A stretch of 64,000 bases of DNA, taken from assembly GCF_949820605.1 (NCBI RefSeq), contig NZ_CATKVU010000006.1:976501-1040500 (forward strand), read 5' to 3'. Shown one piece after another: positions 9,533 through 17,170 of the stretch (position 1 is the first letter of the stretch; the number at the start of each line of letters is the position of its first letter). A program made the translations under genes and the position numbers. The DNA comes from Segatella copri. GTDB lineage: Bacteria; Bacteroidota; Bacteroidia; Bacteroidales; Bacteroidaceae. A model generated the notes under the pieces. It saw nothing but the letters and a program-made list of their open reading frames with translations. It searched no databases and had not been told where the DNA came from.

Positions 9533-9557
9533 CAAAGATAACATATTTTTTGAAAAA
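9533..9557 (-). promoter_or_regulatory. Predicted promoter of the SusC/SusD operon
   Basis: On the minus strand a TATCTTTG box (9533-9540) matches the Bacteroidota -7 consensus TAnnTTTG; an A/T-rich TTTTTCA lies near the -33 position (9551-9557). Transcription would start near 9526, giving a leader of about 22 bases before the ATG at 9503. The rest of 9560-9678 is A/T-rich with nothing further seen. Confidence 0.65.
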
Positions 9558-9678
9558 TAACCTCTTTTAAATGTTAATTCTGCACTTTTTTTTTCACATT
9601 CTTACAAATTGATGCTATTTTTTTCATTTTCGTATATGATTTTTCTGATAAATAGTCCATATAACGCCGATGAAACAG

Positions 9679-9712
9679 AAAAAGCCCCGCAGGAATACTA
9701 CCTGTGGGGCTT
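9679..9712 (-). terminator. Rho-independent terminator after the amidase gene
   Basis: GC-rich inverted repeat AAGCCCCxCAGG with its complement (AAGCCCCGCAGG on plus, CCTGTGGGGCTT), followed on the minus strand by a T-run (TTTTTC). It lies 49 bases after the amidase stop and separates the cassette from the SusC promoter. Confidence 0.8.
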
Positions 9713-9760
9713 GAATCAACTTAAAAAAATAAATACAATGAAATCCTTTCCGAAAATCGG

Positions 9761-10198
9761 CTAGATGTGGAAATCTACCAACTTCAGCCATCGCTTGACA
9801 TCAAACGACGGACAGTCTTTGTGAACGTTCGGCAAATCGCGGTGGCCCAGTATCTCTGCATCAGGATAGGAGAGGCAGAGGCTCTCCAGAAGCGAATACA
9901 GAGCCTGATTCTGGGCTGGAGTGCGCGTATCGGCAGGCTTGCCGTTCTTGTCGAGACCTCCCTCATAACAGATGCCGATGCTGTGCGCATTGTAATGACG
10001 GGCATGGGCTCCTACTTCCGATTCCGGGCGACCCGGATATACCACACCATCCTTCGTGATGTAATAATGATATCCGATACTCTTGAAACCGCGGGCAAGA
10101 TGGCAGGCCTCCAACTGCTCGAATGTGAAATCCTGTGTCACTCTCGTGGCAGAACAGTGAATCACGATGAGTGAAATGCTACGATGTTTCTGTGTCAT
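9761..10198 (-). CDS. N-acetylmuramoyl-L-alanine amidase (Amidase_2, T7-lysozyme type)
   Basis: A 145-residue single-domain amidase without a signal peptide, the size of phage T7 lysozyme. It cuts the bond between N-acetylmuramic acid and L-alanine in peptidoglycan. Visible zinc ligands: His14 (LIVIHCSAT), His119 (ILGHRDL) and Cys129 (KDCPSFDV); GYHYYI (42-47) and GICYEG (75-80) are conserved core strands. Lack of a signal peptide means that export needs another route, such as a holin-like partner; the tiny hydrophobic smalltalk peptide encoded 15 bases upstream is a candidate, which is inference. The gene follows the smalltalk peptide in one transcription unit and ends at a strong terminator. 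Confidence 0.92.
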   Translation of the reverse strand: MTQKHRSISLIVIHCSATRVTQDFTFEQLEACHLARGFKSIGYHYYITKDGVVYPGRPESEVGAHARHYNAHSIGICYEGGLDKNGKPADTRTPAQNQALYSLLESLCLSYPDAEILGHRDLPNVHKDCPSFDVKRWLKLVDFHI

Positions 10199-10213
10199 GG
10201 CAACCTCCCTTTT

Positions 10214-10303
10214 TTAGCAGTTCTGTACACAGAATGAGCTGGCTATAGCTGTTAATACCGTGATGAGGAAGTTGATGATGGCTTTCCAATTTACTTTTTT
10301 CAT
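10214..10303 (-). CDS. smalltalk protein (29 aa)
   Basis: ATG at 10301-10303, stop TAA at 10214-10216. The 29-residue product starts MKKVNWKAIINFLITVLTA and ends with a serine and cysteine-rich tail (ASSFCVQNC). Basic start, one hydrophobic helix of about 15 residues and a short polar end. This matches the 'smalltalk' family of very short Bacteroidales proteins that lie beside an Amidase_2 gene and an HU-like gene. The role is unknown; a single membrane-inserting helix next to an amidase without a signal peptide suggests a holin or anchor-like role, which is inference. Confidence 0.85.
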   Translation of the reverse strand: MKKVNWKAIINFLITVLTAIASSFCVQNC

Positions 10304-10316
10304 TTTGCTTTGTTTT

Positions 10317-10463
10317 TTAATGATTAATACTAAGTGGATAATGATAGTCACATGCTTGTTTTAGTGGTTGAAATTTAGTTTCAGTAAGCGTTTCTGGAAG
10401 AAGAAGGGCGGGGGGAGGAACTGCCAGGCCCGGATACCCGTAAAAGGCAGGTTCTTGGGTCAT
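10317..10463 (-). CDS. possible 48-aa ORF between smalltalk and HU-like genes
   Basis: ATG at 10461-10463, stop TAA at 10317-10319, ending 13 bases before the smalltalk ATG. The product begins MTQEPAFYGYPGLAVPPPA and is proline-rich, without a signal or membrane segment. It fills most of the 288-base gap between the HU-like and smalltalk genes in the same direction, which is the only positive sign. No family recognised; it may be a chance frame. Confidence 0.25.
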   Translation of the reverse strand: MTQEPAFYGYPGLAVPPPALLLPETLTETKFQPLKQACDYHYPLSINH

Positions 10464-10591
10464 TATGATTTGCTGTTTATCCGTAATCGTCAGGATGAAA
10501 ACTAGCCGCTTTGTGCCTTCGGAATATCCCTGTCGCCGGTCAGTTCACTCCTTCCTTCTTCTGTCGTTTCGCATATTTGAGAGACGGATCA

Positions 10592-11128
10592 CTACTCCAG
10601 ACCGTTTCCGTTGTCGCCTGTTCCGTCGGTGCTGCCGCCTTGTGATGTACCGCCGCCCTCAGTGGTTCCGCCGCCCTGTGTGGTATCGCCAGTGGTGGTA
10701 TCGCCTGCAGCGCTCTCGCTAGAGTTGAGGAGATCCATGGCGTTCTTGGCGTTGGCATCGAGAGAGAGCTGGGTGTTGCTGAGCTTGCCGGTAGCACGTG
10801 CTCTGAGGCGGTAGCCTTCTACAAACTTGGCGAGGCTCCACTCCTTGATGCTGGCGGCTCCCATCTTGTTGATGATGCCTATGGAGAAGATGGCGAGGTC
10901 GTCTATCTTCACTGCCTTGTTCTGGAGTACGAGCTCCTTCACACAGCTCACCATATCGGTGAGAAGGCCCTTGATGGCACCCTTCGAGAACGGGGTGTTG
11001 TGGCTCGCCATGTGTTCGGCGAGTTCATCGATACCGATGGTTTCTGTTACTACTGGTCGCGCATAATACTTGCCATACGCTTCCTTGATTGTCTTGTTCT
11101 TGTTCTTCGCTAACTTGATGAGAATCAT
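10592..11128 (-). CDS. HU/IHF-like DNA-binding protein (HU-HIG type) with low-complexity tail
   Basis: A 178-residue protein. Residues about 1-125 have the HU-related layout found widely in Bacteroidales (KNKTIKEAYGKYYARPVVTETIGIDELAEH, a helical pair, then ISIGIINK strand region and a helical ending). Compared with classical HU (about 90 residues) it is longer and lacks an obvious bacterial HU signature arm. Residues 140-178 are a Gly/Thr/Ser/Asp tail (DTTTGDTTQGGGTTEGGG), probably disordered. In Bacteroidales such genes are linked to Amidase_2, smalltalk, DUF4248 and VapE genes, as here. It probably binds DNA; its target is unknown. Confidence 0.8.
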   Translation of the reverse strand: MILIKLAKNKNKTIKEAYGKYYARPVVTETIGIDELAEHMASHNTPFSKGAIKGLLTDMVSCVKELVLQNKAVKIDDLAIFSIGIINKMGAASIKEWSLAKFVEGYRLRARATGKLSNTQLSLDANAKNAMDLLNSSESAAGDTTTGDTTQGGGTTEGGGTSQGGSTDGTGDNGNGLE

Positions 11129-11211
11129 ACTTTTAAAAATTTAGTTTTAGTAAAAAGCAGTCAGTGTCTCCGCCGAGACCGTTGCTGCATCAACCTCTCT
11201 GATTGACGATA

Positions 11212-11219
11212 CAAAGATA
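11212..11219 (-). promoter_or_regulatory. Predicted promoter (-7 box) of the HU-like gene
   Basis: TATCTTTG on the minus strand matches TAnnTTTG; no good -33 element was seen. The leader of about 77 bases holds a small hairpin (GTCTC-GGCG-GAGAC, 11166-11179) that could affect expression. Confidence 0.55.
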
Positions 11220-11398
11220 CAACATTCCCGAACCCCCAACTATGCGATTTGTGCGATTTGCAGGGATTCGGGAAAAAAAGTTGAAAAAGTGGTATTTTTT
11301 TATGTTACTGAACTTTCAACGATGTAGAGCGGAGCGCAGGGATATATAGCATAAGAATTGCTTTTATCTGAAAATAAAGACATTTTATTCCGCATTAT

Positions 11399-11429
11399 TT
11401 TGCAGATACCAACTTTTTTCGTAACTTTG
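11399..11429 (+). promoter_or_regulatory. Consensus Bacteroidota promoter of the first AAA-ATPase gene
   Basis: TTTG at 11399-11402, exactly 19 bases, then TAACTTTG at 11422-11429: a perfect match to TTTG-N19-TAnnTTTG. Transcription would start near 11437, about 20 bases before the ATG. The rest of the gap 11220-11398 shows nothing else. Confidence 0.8.
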
Positions 11430-11455
11430 CCAAAAATTCAATAAAAAGCAACAAT

Positions 11456-13057
11456 ATGAAATATCCTATAGGAATACAAGACTTTGGAAAAATTAGAAAT
11501 GATGGTTATGTCTATCTTGACAAGACAGACTTGATTTATGATTTAGTACACAATGGGAATATATATTTTCTGAGTCGTCCAAGACGATTCGGAAAGTCGT
11601 TGTTGATTTCTACCCTGGAATGCTACTTCCAAGGAAAGAAAGAACTGTTTAAAGGACTTGCCATCGAACAATTAGAAAAAGAATGGAAGCAATATTCTGT
11701 TTTTCATATTGATTTCAACGGCAAGGACTTCACACAGGCAGGCGAATTGGAAAAAACCTTGCAGACTTTTGTTGAAACCCAAGAACTGAATTATGGCAGA
11801 AACCCATTGGCCAACACTTTGGGAGACAGATTTATGGCTGTTTTGAAAGCTGCCCACGAAAAGACAGGACTTGGCGCCGTTGTCCTGATAGATGAATATG
11901 ACAAACCTTTACTGGATGTTTTAGACACAGGGTTAAAGACCTTCGATTCTGAAGGCAACGAACGTTTGCTGGAAGACCGACATCGTGAAATCATGAAAGG
12001 TTTCTATAGTGTCTTCAAGGCTGCTGACAAAGATTTGAAATTCGTGCTGTTGACTGGTGTTACCAAGTTCTCGCAAGTAAGCGTATTCAGTGGTTTCAAC
12101 CAACCAGATGACATCAGCATGGACGACCGCTACGAGGCTCTTTGCGGCATCACGGAAGAGGAACTGTATTCTGTCTTTGATGAGCAAATCAAGGCAATGG
12201 CTGCAAGATATAAAGTGTCTGGGGATGAGATGAAATATCGGCTCAAGCGCAAATATGACGGTTACCATTTCAGCCCAAGCATGCTCGACATCTACAATCC
12301 TTTCAGTATCTTGAACTCACTGAGTAAGAAAATCCTGAGTGATTTCTGGTTCCGTACAGGTTCGCCTACTTATCTGGTCCGCTTATTAGCTCACTTCGAC
12401 GAAAACCTCAATGAACTGACAGGGAAATTTTATCCTACCAGCAGTTTTATAGATTACAAGGCGGATACAGAGGCTCCATTGCCAATGATTTACCAGAGTG
12501 GTTATCTCACCATTAAGGATTGGAACATGGATACCGATTCTTATCTCTTGGATTTTCCAAACGATGAAGTAAAAGCTGGTTTCGTAACCATGGTGGCTGC
12601 CAACTATCTGAAGCCCAAGGAATCGCCTGACGCTTGGGTCGTAGAAGTTGTTAATACGATGAAGATGGGAGATTGTGACAAATTGGAGAAACTACTCACT
12701 TCCTTCTTCGCCAGTATACCCTATAGCCAACGTCGTAAAGATGACGAGCGGGAAAAAGAGCGATACTTTCAATATACCTTCTATCTGGTGATTCGCATGA
12801 TAAGCAGTTTTACCGTTCTAATAGAAAAGGAGCAAAGTGAAGGACGGGTTGATTGCATTATTGAGACCCCAATGTTTGTATATATCTTCGAATTTAAGCG
12901 TGATGGGTCAGCGACTGAAGCCTTGAAACAAATCGAGGAAAAAGGATATGCCCGTGAGTATGCTACAGACAACAGAACGATTTACCTGATAGGCTGCAAT
13001 TTCTCGTCTAAGACGGGGACGATTGACGACTGGAAGTCTAAGGGCAAAAGCGTTTAA
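11456..13057 (+). CDS. AAA-ATPase-like / PD-(D/E)XK nuclease protein (DUF1703 type)
   Basis: A 533-residue protein of the expanded Bacteroidota/Clostridia family combining an AAA-ATPase-like domain (PF09820 type) with a C-terminal PD-(D/E)XK nuclease-like domain (DUF1703). Start MKYPIGIQDFGKIRNDGYVYLDKT is the family hallmark; P-loop-like SRPRRFGKSLL (about 41-51); Walker B VVLIDEYDKPL (about 142-152); nuclease core GRVDCIIETP with EFKRD (about 468-490). Biological role unknown; members are numerous, lineage-specific and often near mobile DNA, so a role in defence or DNA transposition has been suggested. It is the only plus-strand gene in a minus-strand cassette, with its own promoter and terminator, so it looks like a later insertion between the HU-like and DUF4248 genes. 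Confidence 0.9.
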   Translation: MKYPIGIQDFGKIRNDGYVYLDKTDLIYDLVHNGNIYFLSRPRRFGKSLLISTLECYFQGKKELFKGLAIEQLEKEWKQYSVFHIDFNGKDFTQAGELEKTLQTFVETQELNYGRNPLANTLGDRFMAVLKAAHEKTGLGAVVLIDEYDKPLLDVLDTGLKTFDSEGNERLLEDRHREIMKGFYSVFKAADKDLKFVLLTGVTKFSQVSVFSGFNQPDDISMDDRYEALCGITEEELYSVFDEQIKAMAARYKVSGDEMKYRLKRKYDGYHFSPSMLDIYNPFSILNSLSKKILSDFWFRTGSPTYLVRLLAHFDENLNELTGKFYPTSSFIDYKADTEAPLPMIYQSGYLTIKDWNMDTDSYLLDFPNDEVKAGFVTMVAANYLKPKESPDAWVVEVVNTMKMGDCDKLEKLLTSFFASIPYSQRRKDDEREKERYFQYTFYLVIRMISSFTVLIEKEQSEGRVDCIIETPMFVYIFEFKRDGSATEALKQIEEKGYAREYATDNRTIYLIGCNFSSKTGTIDDWKSKGKSV

Positions 13058-13086
13058 AAAACGGGTATTTTTTCCTATAATAAACT

Positions 13087-13143
13087 CACCCTGGAAGGGA
13101 TATGCATAGTGTGTTGTATGCATTCCCTTCCAGGGTGATTTTT
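13087..13143 (+). terminator. Strong terminator after the first AAA-ATPase gene
   Basis: Fourteen-base stem CACCCTGGAAGGGA with its complement TCCCTTCCAGGGTG, an inner TATGCATA/TGTATGCA pair, and a T-run (ATTTTTTA) on the plus strand. It lies 30 bases after the stop and may also stop minus-strand transcription from the DUF4248 gene, which ends at 13143. Confidence 0.85.
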
Positions 13144-13355
13144 TATGGTTCATCCAGAAATTCGATGATTTCTGCTACTTGTTGCCGGGTGTAGAAGTGG
13201 GAAAACTTGCCGGCGTAGCCCGAACAGAGGCTCTGCTTGAGCTCGGGGCACCGGTTGATCCATCTCACCAGCCGGTTGAGCGCTACCCTGGGGGTAGCGG
13301 TGGGAAAGTAGAGCATGGCAAGCTCTGCCTTCCCGTAACTTCTGTCTTCTATCAT
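13143..13355 (-). CDS. DUF4248 domain-containing protein
   Basis: A 70-residue protein recognised by its family pattern: RSYGKAELAMLYFPTATP (about 4-21), a central LNRLVRWINRCPELKQSL helix and a C-terminal FYTRQQVAEIIEFLDEP. DUF4248 proteins are small, basic-helical proteins confined to Bacteroidota and repeatedly found between an HU-like gene and a VapE/primase gene, as here. Molecular function is unknown; the pattern fits a small DNA-binding or regulatory protein. Just upstream lie four 21-bp iterons. Confidence 0.88.
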   Translation of the reverse strand: MIEDRSYGKAELAMLYFPTATPRVALNRLVRWINRCPELKQSLCSGYAGKFSHFYTRQQVAEIIEFLDEP

Positions 13356-13412
13356 AATTTGTTCTTTTTAGTCTGTTTTTGTCAGTTGCTTCTTTCTTCT
13401 GCCTGGTAGAAT

Positions 13413-13496
13413 AAAATCTCTCCGAATCATAAGAAAATCCCTCCGAAAGATACGGAAATATCTCCGAAAGATAAAAAAATATCTCCGAAGCAGAAT
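13413..13496. repeat. Four tandem 21-bp iterons between DUF4248 and VapE genes
   Basis: Units at 13413-13433, 13434-13454, 13455-13475 and 13476-13496, each exactly 21 bases, with consensus AAAATATCTCCGAAAGATA plus two variable bases. Each holds a small dyad ATCT-CCGAA-AGAT (degenerate in units 1 and 4). A 21-base period is two helical turns, so bound proteins would stack on one face of the DNA. There are no spacers, so this is not a CRISPR. The array begins 3 bases beyond the VapE stop codon. Confidence 0.85.
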
Positions 13497-13499
13497 TTC

Positions 13500-15815
13500 C
13501 TAAAATGGGAGATCCCCGGGCGGAATATTCTCGCTGCCATCCATCTTCTGGTTGTTCTCTATCTCGTCAGGACGCATTTCTATCACCTTCCAGCCGTTGC
13601 CCGTCTTGCGGTGAATCTTCTTGAATCCCAGCGCCTCCATGAACATCGAAATATCCTTGTTCGACATCGACTGGCGGAAGGCGGGGTTCGTGCAGATGCG
13701 CTCCATCACATCACTCGCCGTAACAAACTTGCAGAACTCGGACGGCGTATCGGCATCAGGAACACGGTAGAACTTGTTGATGCGCTCGGCTATATAGTTG
13801 TTCACACGGAAATAAAGATTGTGGCGCTGAATCTCCTCATTCTCCTCCTTCGTAAACCAGTAAACCCAGTCGCAGGGCTCACCCCTCCGGCGCTTCTCTA
13901 TCACCTCCTGAGCCAGTGCCACAGCCTGGGAGTAGATGCCCTCGTAATTGAAGGGGAAGTCGATGGGACTCTTGATCTTCTCGATGCGCCAGATGAGGAA
14001 ACGGCGGTTCTCGTCATCATCGATGATATGAACCTCATTGCTCGTGGCACAGAACCCCGCATTGTTCTGCAGAATGCAGTCCCACTCGGCATAAGGGATT
14101 CGCATGCTGATGTTGCGCTTCGTAATGTTGCTCTTGAAGGAATCCAGGTTCTTGCCACGCAGACAACTGAACTCATCGAGACACACTATCGCCTTGCTGG
14201 CACACATCTGCAGGAAATCCTTGTTCTTGTAGTCGCCCGTAGAATCGTTGGCGAAATACTTGCGCAGATGGGGCGGCAGGAGATGGTCGAAAAACGTGGT
14301 CTTGAAGATGCCGCCCTTGCCTACGAAAACCATGATAGACTGGTTGGTGACATCGGGCCGCACCCAGCAAACCACCATGTTGACCAGCCATTTCCTGAAG
14401 GCATAGGCAAAATCCTCCTCCGTATGGCGGTAACCGCCTGTCTGCATCACGGTTACCCGATGGGCTAATTCTGCGATATAGTCAGTCTTTCGGTCCCATT
14501 TCGGCAGACTCTTCAGATATTCCTCCATGGGGTTGAATTCGGGGCTGAAGTTACTTCTGATTACCGTATCCAGCTTTTTCTGGGTGGTGCAGATGTTATC
14601 CAGTTCCATTTTCACGAATAGGGAATTGCTCACCCGGGTATCCACTTCGGTCCAGTCGAGATAGAGTTTCTCTCCGGTGTTGATGGCGCGCACTTCATAC
14701 TGGTTGCTCAGCGTGTTGTGGTGCATTTCATATCGGGCTCCCAGCCATCCCAGCAGTGCTCTCATGCTGGTATAGCGTTTCTGCTCATCATCTCCCTGCT
14801 GTCTTATCTTCCAGGTTCCCAGCCGCTCGGTATGCTTGTAAATCTCTCGTGCCACCCGCTCGGTATCGGCATATTCGCCGCCAAACTTATCTGCCATGTG
14901 TTTCACAGCCTCCTCCTTTTCGGCTCCGAAACAGAGGCAGAATGTGGCGTATCTCACTACGTAGCTGTTGTGATGATGCTCCTCAAACCGCTCTTCCCAG
15001 CTCTCCGCCAGTTTGTCTACATACTGCAGAATCTCTTCGGTGGTGAGCGTTTTGGGTGGCGTCTCTTCTTCCTGTTTGCGAGGGCTTTTCTTTCTGGGTT
15101 TTTCAGCCTCCGTCTGTCTTTTCCTGTTCTGTTCCTCCTGTTGCTTTGTGGCTTTTTCGAAGTTCTCCACCTCCTCGTGGGTGATGGGGAGAACTTCGGC
15201 ATTCCAGTTGAAGTAAGCCTCGGGGTCGTAAGCCAGTCCGCAGCTTCTCACCATGTCCTGGCATTTTTTGTCGCTGCTGATACCCAGCAGTTTGTCGTAC
15301 ATGCTCATGGCTTTCCTGATGGCGAGCAGGTGGAGTTCGGTGGCAGTGAGATTGCATCCTTCAGGCCGCATATATCTGAGCAGGATGCGGAATCCCTTAC
15401 CCGAGACGGTGATGTAGAAGACCATGGTAAAGGGGATTTTCCGGGCGGCCTGCCTGAGTGCCGCGATGTTTTTGGGGGGCACGTCGTCATAATCGAGCAT
15501 CAGCCAATAGGTTTCCTTCCTGAAGTCTGTCAGCTTCTTGGAACTTCCCTTGAGCTGCACGCTGGGTGTGATGCAGGGCAGCCGGTGCTTGATGTCCTCT
15601 GCCGTTCTCTTGTCCACCTTCGTCATCGACCTGTAGCCTTCGGTATTGGTTTTCACCGGTGCCGAATGCATGATGTTGTACTCCAGCATCTCTCTGTTGG
15701 GGAGAGGCTTGCTGGTAGAGGTCTTCAGAGTCTGGAAAAAAGAGGGCAAGACCTCTTTCTCCTGTTCTGTTTCCGGGTTCTTTCCGGTCTCGTTTGTGGG
15801 TTTAATCTCTTTCAT
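13500..15815 (-). CDS. VapE-type primase-helicase (VirE_N/BT4734-like plus VapE domains)
   Basis: A 771-residue protein. Residues about 20-210 match the BT4734/VirE N-terminal primase-like domain (YWLMLDYDDVPP holds the D-x-D pair, then FTMVFYITVSGKGFRILLRY and RSCGLAYDPEAYFN). A charged linker (about 225-255) leads to a primase C-terminal helical part. The VapE/VirE helicase domain follows: Walker A VGKGGIFKTT (about 498-507), Walker B AIVCLDEF (about 542-549), and a sensor-like FCATSNE (588-594) plus arginine pair in ENRRFLIW. Such proteins prime and unwind DNA for replication of integrated phages and satellites. Here it is followed by iterons and preceded by a noncoding repeat region, the set-up of a replicon module. 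No integrase is in view. Confidence 0.88.
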   Translation of the reverse strand: MKEIKPTNETGKNPETEQEKEVLPSFFQTLKTSTSKPLPNREMLEYNIMHSAPVKTNTEGYRSMTKVDKRTAEDIKHRLPCITPSVQLKGSSKKLTDFRKETYWLMLDYDDVPPKNIAALRQAARKIPFTMVFYITVSGKGFRILLRYMRPEGCNLTATELHLLAIRKAMSMYDKLLGISSDKKCQDMVRSCGLAYDPEAYFNWNAEVLPITHEEVENFEKATKQQEEQNRKRQTEAEKPRKKSPRKQEEETPPKTLTTEEILQYVDKLAESWEERFEEHHHNSYVVRYATFCLCFGAEKEEAVKHMADKFGGEYADTERVAREIYKHTERLGTWKIRQQGDDEQKRYTSMRALLGWLGARYEMHHNTLSNQYEVRAINTGEKLYLDWTEVDTRVSNSLFVKMELDNICTTQKKLDTVIRSNFSPEFNPMEEYLKSLPKWDRKTDYIAELAHRVTVMQTGGYRHTEEDFAYAFRKWLVNMVVCWVRPDVTNQSIMVFVGKGGIFKTTFFDHLLPPHLRKYFANDSTGDYKNKDFLQMCASKAIVCLDEFSCLRGKNLDSFKSNITKRNISMRIPYAEWDCILQNNAGFCATSNEVHIIDDDENRRFLIWRIEKIKSPIDFPFNYEGIYSQAVALAQEVIEKRRRGEPCDWVYWFTKEENEEIQRHNLYFRVNNYIAERINKFYRVPDADTPSEFCKFVTASDVMERICTNPAFRQSMSNKDISMFMEALGFKKIHRKTGNGWKVIEMRPDEIENNQKMDGSENIPPGDLPF

Positions 15816-15828
15816 TTCTTTTTGGGTT

Positions 15829-16287
15829 TTATGAATCTGTATCTTCTAATAATTCTTTAAGTTTATGAGTAATATACCAGTAGGGAAGGCTATATCTCCA
15901 GTAGCTCCATGCTCTGTTATGTTCCCTCCAGTATGCCGAACCTTTGTTCTGTTCCCATATGTACACTTCATCGCAATAATACTGGAATCTTGTTTTATGA
16001 TGGACATTTTCTTCATGAACCCAGGTTTTACCTTCGAAGGCATCATCATCATCTTTTTCCATGAGAATGGTTTTGATGGCTCTATCAATAGCGAATATGT
16101 ACTCTGGTATGAGCGTCATCTTATCTGCCTTCTTATCGATAGTGTCCTGTCCCCCAGCTTCTTTGCGAATCATAGTTGGTGATACGCCACATGTTTCTGC
16201 GATAGCCAGCTTAAATCTGGCTTCATCTTCAAGTTCTGCCATAAATTTCAGCAAATCTTTTTTTCTTATCTTTTTCTTCTGTTCCAT
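15829..16287 (-). CDS. hypothetical protein upstream of VapE gene (152 aa)
   Basis: Not recognised. The N-terminus is strongly basic (MEQKKKIRKKDLLKF); residues about 25-45 (FKLAIAETCGVSPTMIRKEA) resemble a helix-turn-helix of the kind 'A-x-x-x-G-V-S-x-x-x-I-R'. The C-terminal half is rich in Trp and Tyr (WREHNRAWSYWRYSLPYWYITH). No signal peptide or membrane helix. It ends 13 bases before the VapE start and is probably its operon partner and first gene; a regulator or replication-accessory role is inference. Confidence 0.65.
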   Translation of the reverse strand: MEQKKKIRKKDLLKFMAELEDEARFKLAIAETCGVSPTMIRKEAGGQDTIDKKADKMTLIPEYIFAIDRAIKTILMEKDDDDAFEGKTWVHEENVHHKTRFQYYCDEVYIWEQNKGSAYWREHNRAWSYWRYSLPYWYITHKLKELLEDTDS

Positions 16288-16321
16288 GTTGCGAAGTTAT
16301 ACAAAATGTTTTACTTAGGCG

Positions 16322-16341
16322 GCGAGTCCTATAGGACTCGC
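16322..16341. repeat. Perfect 20-bp palindrome GCGAGTCCTATAGGACTCGC
   Basis: Fully self-complementary, with no loop, followed by TTTT on the plus strand. It lies 35 bases upstream of the 152-residue gene. As no plus-strand gene ends here, an operator or origin-related site is as likely as a terminator. Confidence 0.7.
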
Positions 16342-17118
16342 TTTTCACAAAGAATAACCTAGGTTAAACTTTTTAACACGGTGGCTTTGCGCCCATTTTT
16401 GTTGGGGTATTTTGAAGAAGAAGTAGTGAAGAAACGAAACATCGGAAAAGTGACGAGGTGAAGGGTGAAGGGTATATTTTAAATCTTATATTATATTCTT
16501 TTTTTTAGGATTTTTGGAAAAACCAGATAATCAGAAAAATGAAAAAACGGATTTTTTCCCTTGCCGCGCGTATATATAAAAAAGAGTTTTCAAACCTTCA
16601 CCCTTCACCTTTTTATTTAAGGTTTTGTGTGTCAAATAGTTACGGGTGAAGGGTGGTGAAGGGTGTTTTTCGCTTTTTATAAACATATTTTAAGAATTTA
16701 GCCCGTTTTTACATATTTTAAGCGTTTATTTTTGGTTCCGAAATGGGTGCTTTTTTTAGGGTCCCTTTTTTCCCCTTTTCTTACCGCTGAAATCTTTGAA
16801 TAATCGAGTGGGGTAGGGAATCCCGTCTTATGTTGTGTTAAACAATTATCAGATAAAAGAAGTTAACGATACCGAAAAAGGACTGTTTTTTAAACAAATA
16901 TTAACGCAGAAAACTTGAAGTTTCGCATATTAGATTCTGGTTTCGCAAGTTCAGAAGTTAACGAATTTTAAGGAGTTATTCAAGTTTCGCCAGTGTGGGA
17001 ATTTATTGAAGTTAAAGAAGTTATCACTCCCTACGGTCGTTCGGGAAGTTAAGAGACAATAGTCTTCTAGCTTAAAATGCAGGACATTTGTCCCTTAACT
17101 TCCTTCTAACTTCCCCAC
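16342..17118. other. Noncoding 780-base A/T-rich region with heptad repeats (possible origin/control region)
   Basis: No convincing gene on either strand. It holds three clusters built on GGTGAAG: 16457-16473 (direct), 16594-16609 (inverted) and 16644-16665 (direct). The first two can pair over about 16 bases. A very A/T-rich stretch (16476-16590) includes GCCGCGCGTATATATAA. A 12-base repeat ACATATTTTAAG occurs at 16683-16694 and 16711-16722. From 16860 to 17110 GAAGTTA-type words recur (GAAGTTAACGAA, GAAGTTAAAGAAGTTA). The mix of short direct repeats, inverted copies and an A/T-rich tract beside a primase-helicase gene resembles a replication origin, which is inference. Confidence 0.5.
16457..16665. 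repeat. GGTGAAG heptad repeat clusters, direct-inverted-direct
   Basis: Clusters GGTGAAGGGTGAAGGGT (16457-16473), its near-exact reverse complement (16594-16609) and GGGTGAAGGGTGGTGAAGGG (from 16644). Each has two heptads. They lie 170-380 bases upstream of the 152-residue and VapE genes. Confidence 0.75.
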
Positions 17119-17170
17119 ATGCGAAAGTTCAGTAAAGCAAAGGTAATGCGATGCTCTTGTCGGCGAAAAA

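Noticed and set aside
13413..13496. CRISPR-like array
   Set aside because: Repeats are contiguous 21-mers without unique spacers, and no cas genes are in view.
14718..15860. 380-residue plus-strand ORF
   Set aside because: Entirely antisense to the VapE primase-helicase gene, with Cys/Phe/Leu-rich composition typical of a shadow frame.
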